Source: Acidimicrobiia bacterium
Lineage (GTDB): Bacteria > Actinomycetota > Acidimicrobiia > Spongiisociales > UBA5794
Direction: 5' to 3'
Length of the DNA: 9,449 nt
Assembly (NCBI GenBank): GCA_029934555.1
Contig: JAOZMA010000072.1
Span: forward strand, 1-9,449
Positions 7,359-9,449 of the stretch are shown one piece after another. Below the pieces are notes generated by a model that did not search any database, was not told the origin of the DNA, and saw only the letters and a program-made list of their open reading frames with translations. A program made the position numbers and the translations under genes. The number at the start of each line of letters is the position of its first letter. Position 1 is the first letter of the stretch.

Positions 7359-7739
7359 TCAGCGGGCGGCGATCGTCTCGATCTCTACCACGAAGCCGCC
7401 GGGGAGTGCCGAGACCTCGACGGTCGAGCGTGCGGGCTTGGCATCACCTACGTACTTGCCGTACACGGCGTTGACGATGGCGAAGTCGTTCATGTCCGTG
7501 ACGAAGATCGTCGTCTTGACGATGTCGTCGTAACCGAGACCGACATCACCGAGTACGGCGCCGATGTTCTTCATCACCTGCTCGGTCTGCGGTGACACGC
7601 CACCCTCGATGGCGGAACCCGTTGCGGGATCGATGGCAATCATCCCGGACACCCAGACCAGGCCGTGGGCCTCGGTGATGATGCTGTACGGGCCGAGTGG
7701 TTTCGGTCCGCTCGGTGCGTCGTGAATCTGCTTCGGCAT
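7359..7739 (-). CDS. ridA: RidA-family enamine/imine deaminase
   Basis: A 126-residue YjgF/YER057c/UK114 protein, full length for the family; the active form is a trimer with sites at subunit interfaces. RidA hydrolyses reactive 2-aminoacrylate-type enamines/imines released by PLP enzymes to keto acids and ammonia. Key positions: GPYS at 16-19 with Y18, VSGMI at 30-34, and PARSTVEV at 102-109 with the carboxylate-binding R104 (E. coli R105), then VEIE at 118-121 with the catalytic-type Glu. The archetypal RidA residues are present, so true deaminase activity is likely. The SD GGGAGG lies 4 nt before the ATG and is half of a hairpin. It sits between an Fe-S carrier gene and an amino-acid catabolic dehydrogenase on the same strand. 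Confidence 0.95.
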   Translation of the reverse strand: MPKQIHDAPSGPKPLGPYSIITEAHGLVWVSGMIAIDPATGSAIEGGVSPQTEQVMKNIGAVLGDVGLGYDDIVKTTIFVTDMNDFAIVNAVYGKYVGDAKPARSTVEVSALPGGFVVEIETIAAR

Positions 7740-7744
7740 TGTGC

Positions 7745-7763
7745 CTCCCGGCTAGCTCGGGAG
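7745..7763 (-). promoter_or_regulatory. Hairpin sequestering the ridA ribosome binding site
   Basis: CTCCCG and CGGGAG (7745-7750 and 7758-7763) are perfect complements separated by 7 nt. On the minus strand the 3' arm contains most of the ridA SD (GGGAGG), four bases before the ATG. The structure fits either a weak control of ridA translation or the end of the upstream Fe-S carrier transcript; no U-run follows. Confidence 0.4.
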
Positions 7764-7781
7764 ACAGTCTATGAAGGTCCG

Positions 7782-8123
7782 CTAGTCGCGTTTTCCGCAA
7801 CTGCACGAGTGGCCGGTTGCGTTCGGATTGTCGATCGCGAATCCCGAGCCCTGGAGACCTTCGTCCTTGAAGTCGATCGTTGCGCCGTTGACATGGTCGA
7901 CACTCGACTCTCCGATCAGGACCCTGAATGATCCAGCGTCGATCACGGAATCGGTGTCGGCGACCTCCCCATCGAAGTACATCTCATATTTGTATCCCGA
8001 ACAGCCTGCAGGCATGGCTTCGAGCCGGAGTCCAAGCGCCGTATCGCCTTCATCTTCGAGCAGTTCTCTCACCTTGTCGATGGCAGCATCGGTGAGTGCC
8101 ACCGGGGTCATTTCGAGCGTCAT
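7782..8123 (-). CDS. A-type Fe-S carrier, HesB/IscA/ErpA family
   Basis: A 113-residue protein that would accept a [2Fe-2S] or [4Fe-4S] cluster and pass it to apo-enzymes. The three ligand cysteines of the family are present: C41 in AGCSGYKYEM, and C107 and C109 in SCSC near the C-terminus, followed by GKRD instead of the common GESF. The ATG at 8123 is chosen for the GGAGGAGG stretch (8133-8140) 9 nt upstream; the open frame extends to a TTG at 8165 without support. It is divergent from mrp, another Fe-S maturation factor, 90 nt away, and is followed after 42 nt by ridA on the same strand. IscA, ErpA and SufA cannot be told apart from this sequence alone. Confidence 0.92.
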   Translation of the reverse strand: MTLEMTPVALTDAAIDKVRELLEDEGDTALGLRLEAMPAGCSGYKYEMYFDGEVADTDSVIDAGSFRVLIGESSVDHVNGATIDFKDEGLQGSGFAIDNPNATGHSCSCGKRD

Positions 8124-8155
8124 TAAACGTTGCCTCCTCCGCACGTCGCAATCCG

Positions 8156-8161
8156 ACTCTA
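8156..8161 (-). promoter_or_regulatory. Possible -10 box for the Fe-S carrier gene
   Basis: TAGAGT on the minus strand matches TANNNT and would give a 5' leader of roughly 25-30 nt carrying the GGAGGAGG SD. No convincing -35 is seen, so this is tentative. Confidence 0.25.
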
Positions 8162-8176
8162 ACAACTACGGCCGTG

Positions 8177-8206
8177 TTGGGAATAGGTAATCTCGGTCGA
8201 TAGGAT
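8177..8206 (+). promoter_or_regulatory. Candidate leaderless promoter of mrp
   Basis: TTGGGA at 8177-8182 and TAGGAT at 8201-8206 are separated by 18 nt, a plausible -35/-10 pair. The -10 ends 7 nt before the GTG at 8214, so the transcript should start at the start codon. No SD is present before the GTG. Confidence 0.55.
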
Positions 8207-8213
8207 CGGCCGG

Positions 8214-9350
8214 GTGACGACCACAGACGACATCGAGGCGGCGCTCCGGGGCGTGATCGACCCTGAACTGAACGCCGACATCGTCGAACTTGGCATGGTC
8301 GGCGATATCACCATCGATGGTTCAGACGTGTCGATCGGTGTTGCCCTCACGATCGCAGCGTGCCCGATGCGCGATCAGATCGAGAACGACGTCGTACGCA
8401 AGGTCAAGGCCATTCCTGGCATCGAGGACGTGTCGGTCAACGTGACCGCCATGAATGGCGAACAGCGATCGGAGTTGATGGGCAAGGTGAGGCTCCGTGC
8501 CAGGGAGAACGCCGAGCCGACGATGATCAGCCCGCAGACCCGCGTGATCGCCGTGTCGAGTGGGAAGGGTGGTGTCGGTAAGTCATCGCTCAGCGTGAAC
8601 CTGGCGTTGGCGATCTCCGCTCTCGGACACCGCACCGGTCTCCTCGACGCCGACATCTGGGGCTTCTCGGTTCCGAGAATGCTCGACTCCATCGACGCTC
8701 GCCTCGAAGCCGGTGACGACCGCAAGATCCGTCCGCTGCAGGCCGCAGGTCTCGAAGTCGTCTCAACAGGTCTCATGATCGACGACGAGGACACCGCCCT
8801 CATGTGGCGCGGCCTCATGCTGTCGAAGGCTCTCGAACAGTTCCTGACCGACGTCGCATGGAGTCCGGACCTTGGTTACCTCATCATCGACATGCCCCCC
8901 GGAACGGGTGACGTACAGATGGCGCTCTCCCGGATGCTCCCGCAGGCAGAGATGGTGGTCGTGACGACCCCGCAGCGTGCGGCTCAGAAAGTCGCCGCCC
9001 GGGTGGCCGACATGGCCCGCCGGTCCCACATGCCGGTCGTCGGAGTCGTTGAGAACATGTCCGGATTCACCACCGAGGAAGGCCGCCACTACGACCTGTT
9101 CGGCTCTGGTGGGGGCTCAGAACTCGCCGACCAACTCGGTGTGCCGCTCCTCGGCCAGATTCCACTGGATCCCAATGTCGTGAACGGCGGCGATGAAGGT
9201 CGGCCGGTGGTCACTTCTGATCCCGACGGTCCGGCCGGTCGGGAGATCCGCTCAGTGGCCGACCGATTGTTGGATTTGGTCCCCCCTGCCGCAGCCGACA
9301 CATGCACAGCCCGTATCGCGGTCCTCGAGGAGCAACTGGCCGGGATGTAG
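8214..9350 (+). CDS. mrp: Mrp/ApbC-type Fe-S carrier P-loop ATPase
   Basis: A 378-residue protein of the Mrp/NBP35 family, which binds and transfers Fe-S clusters in an ATP-dependent way. Residues 1-80 form a MIP18/DUF59 domain, with DPEL at 16-19 and the conserved Cys C50 in AACP. The ATPase domain has the deviant Walker A GKGGVGKS at 117-124, DADIWG at 145-150 and the switch motif DMPPGTGD at 226-233. The segment that normally carries the cluster-bridging CxxC (after ENMS, 280-283) has no Cys; it reads GFTTEEGRHYDLFG. Actinobacterial Mrp proteins often lack this motif, as I recall. The GTG start is set by the promoter box 7 nt upstream and by the DUF59 N-terminus. It is divergent from the A-type carrier, consistent with shared Fe-S work. 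Confidence 0.94.
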   Translation: MTTTDDIEAALRGVIDPELNADIVELGMVGDITIDGSDVSIGVALTIAACPMRDQIENDVVRKVKAIPGIEDVSVNVTAMNGEQRSELMGKVRLRARENAEPTMISPQTRVIAVSSGKGGVGKSSLSVNLALAISALGHRTGLLDADIWGFSVPRMLDSIDARLEAGDDRKIRPLQAAGLEVVSTGLMIDDEDTALMWRGLMLSKALEQFLTDVAWSPDLGYLIIDMPPGTGDVQMALSRMLPQAEMVVVTTPQRAAQKVAARVADMARRSHMPVVGVVENMSGFTTEEGRHYDLFGSGGGSELADQLGVPLLGQIPLDPNVVNGGDEGRPVVTSDPDGPAGREIRSVADRLLDLVPPAAADTCTARIAVLEEQLAGM

Positions 9351-9392
9351 GTCCGTAGTCCGTAGTCCGTAGTCCGTAGTCCGTAGTCCGTA
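9351..9392. repeat. Six perfect GTCCGTA heptamers after the mrp stop
   Basis: GTCCGTA is repeated six times without a mismatch, beginning at the base directly after the mrp TAG (9348-9350). The rest of the window, 9393-9449, shows no gene I can support. A minus-strand open frame from 9446 reads through the array and into mrp antisense, and is most likely fortuitous. Confidence 0.92.
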
Positions 9393-9449
9393 GTGGGGAA
9401 CCGCCAGGACATCGTTTCCGGTTTGTAGACGGTCTAGCACCGCCATGAC

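Noticed and set aside
9252..9446. Minus-strand open frame entering from the right edge through the GTCCGTA array
   Set aside because: Most of it is translated repeat plus mrp antisense; a heptamer array with no stop in any frame produces such frames automatically. A gene beginning outside the window cannot be excluded.

Overview
The window is GC-rich chromosomal DNA, and its gene content points to a free-living actinobacterium. The Thr/Pro-rich extracytoplasmic linker, a type II glutamine synthetase, an Mrp lacking the CxxC motif, and several SD-less genes with a TANNNT box 6-7 nt before the start codon are all compatible with a deep actinobacterial lineage such as Acidimicrobiia. That placement is inference; no marker gene here settles it. 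There are twelve protein genes, no RNA genes, no CRISPR array and no transposon.

Layout. (1) 1-2346, minus strand: a pterin/folate operon with overlapping genes: a pteridine-reductase-like SDR (PTR1/FolM type), then folB (ATGA overlap), then a folK-folE fusion (8-nt overlap). (2) 2472-3056, plus strand: a membrane-anchored Thr-rich protein of unknown function, divergent from the folate operon. (3) 3116-3735, minus: a VapBC toxin-antitoxin pair with palindromic candidate operators. (4) 3860-4864, minus: a type II glutamine synthetase, followed by a perfect 19-bp inverted repeat. (5) 4947-8123, minus: an A-type Fe-S carrier, RidA, an ALDH7-family semialdehyde dehydrogenase, and a two-TM protein of unknown function coupled to the dehydrogenase by an ATGA overlap. 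(6) 8214-9350, plus: an Mrp-type P-loop ATPase with an N-terminal MIP18/DUF59 domain, divergent from the Fe-S carrier.

Working together: the first block makes and reduces pterins from GTP. RidA and the ALDH7 enzyme fit amino-acid (lysine/pipecolate) catabolism and imine detoxification. The divergent A-type carrier and Mrp form a small Fe-S maturation locus.

The most unusual signal is not a gene. At least four loci, plus a fragment at the left edge, carry tandem arrays of 7-bp units. Each locus has its own unit sequence, but the period is always 7. Three of the arrays abut or include a stop codon (folKE, the SDR, mrp); the fourth lies 30 nt after the ridA stop. At one locus the array has become the N-terminal coding sequence of FolB, so a change in copy number would shift the frame of an essential-pathway gene. 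This resembles the heptanucleotide STRR repeats of cyanobacteria in form. I know of no described counterpart in this kind of organism, but I could not search.
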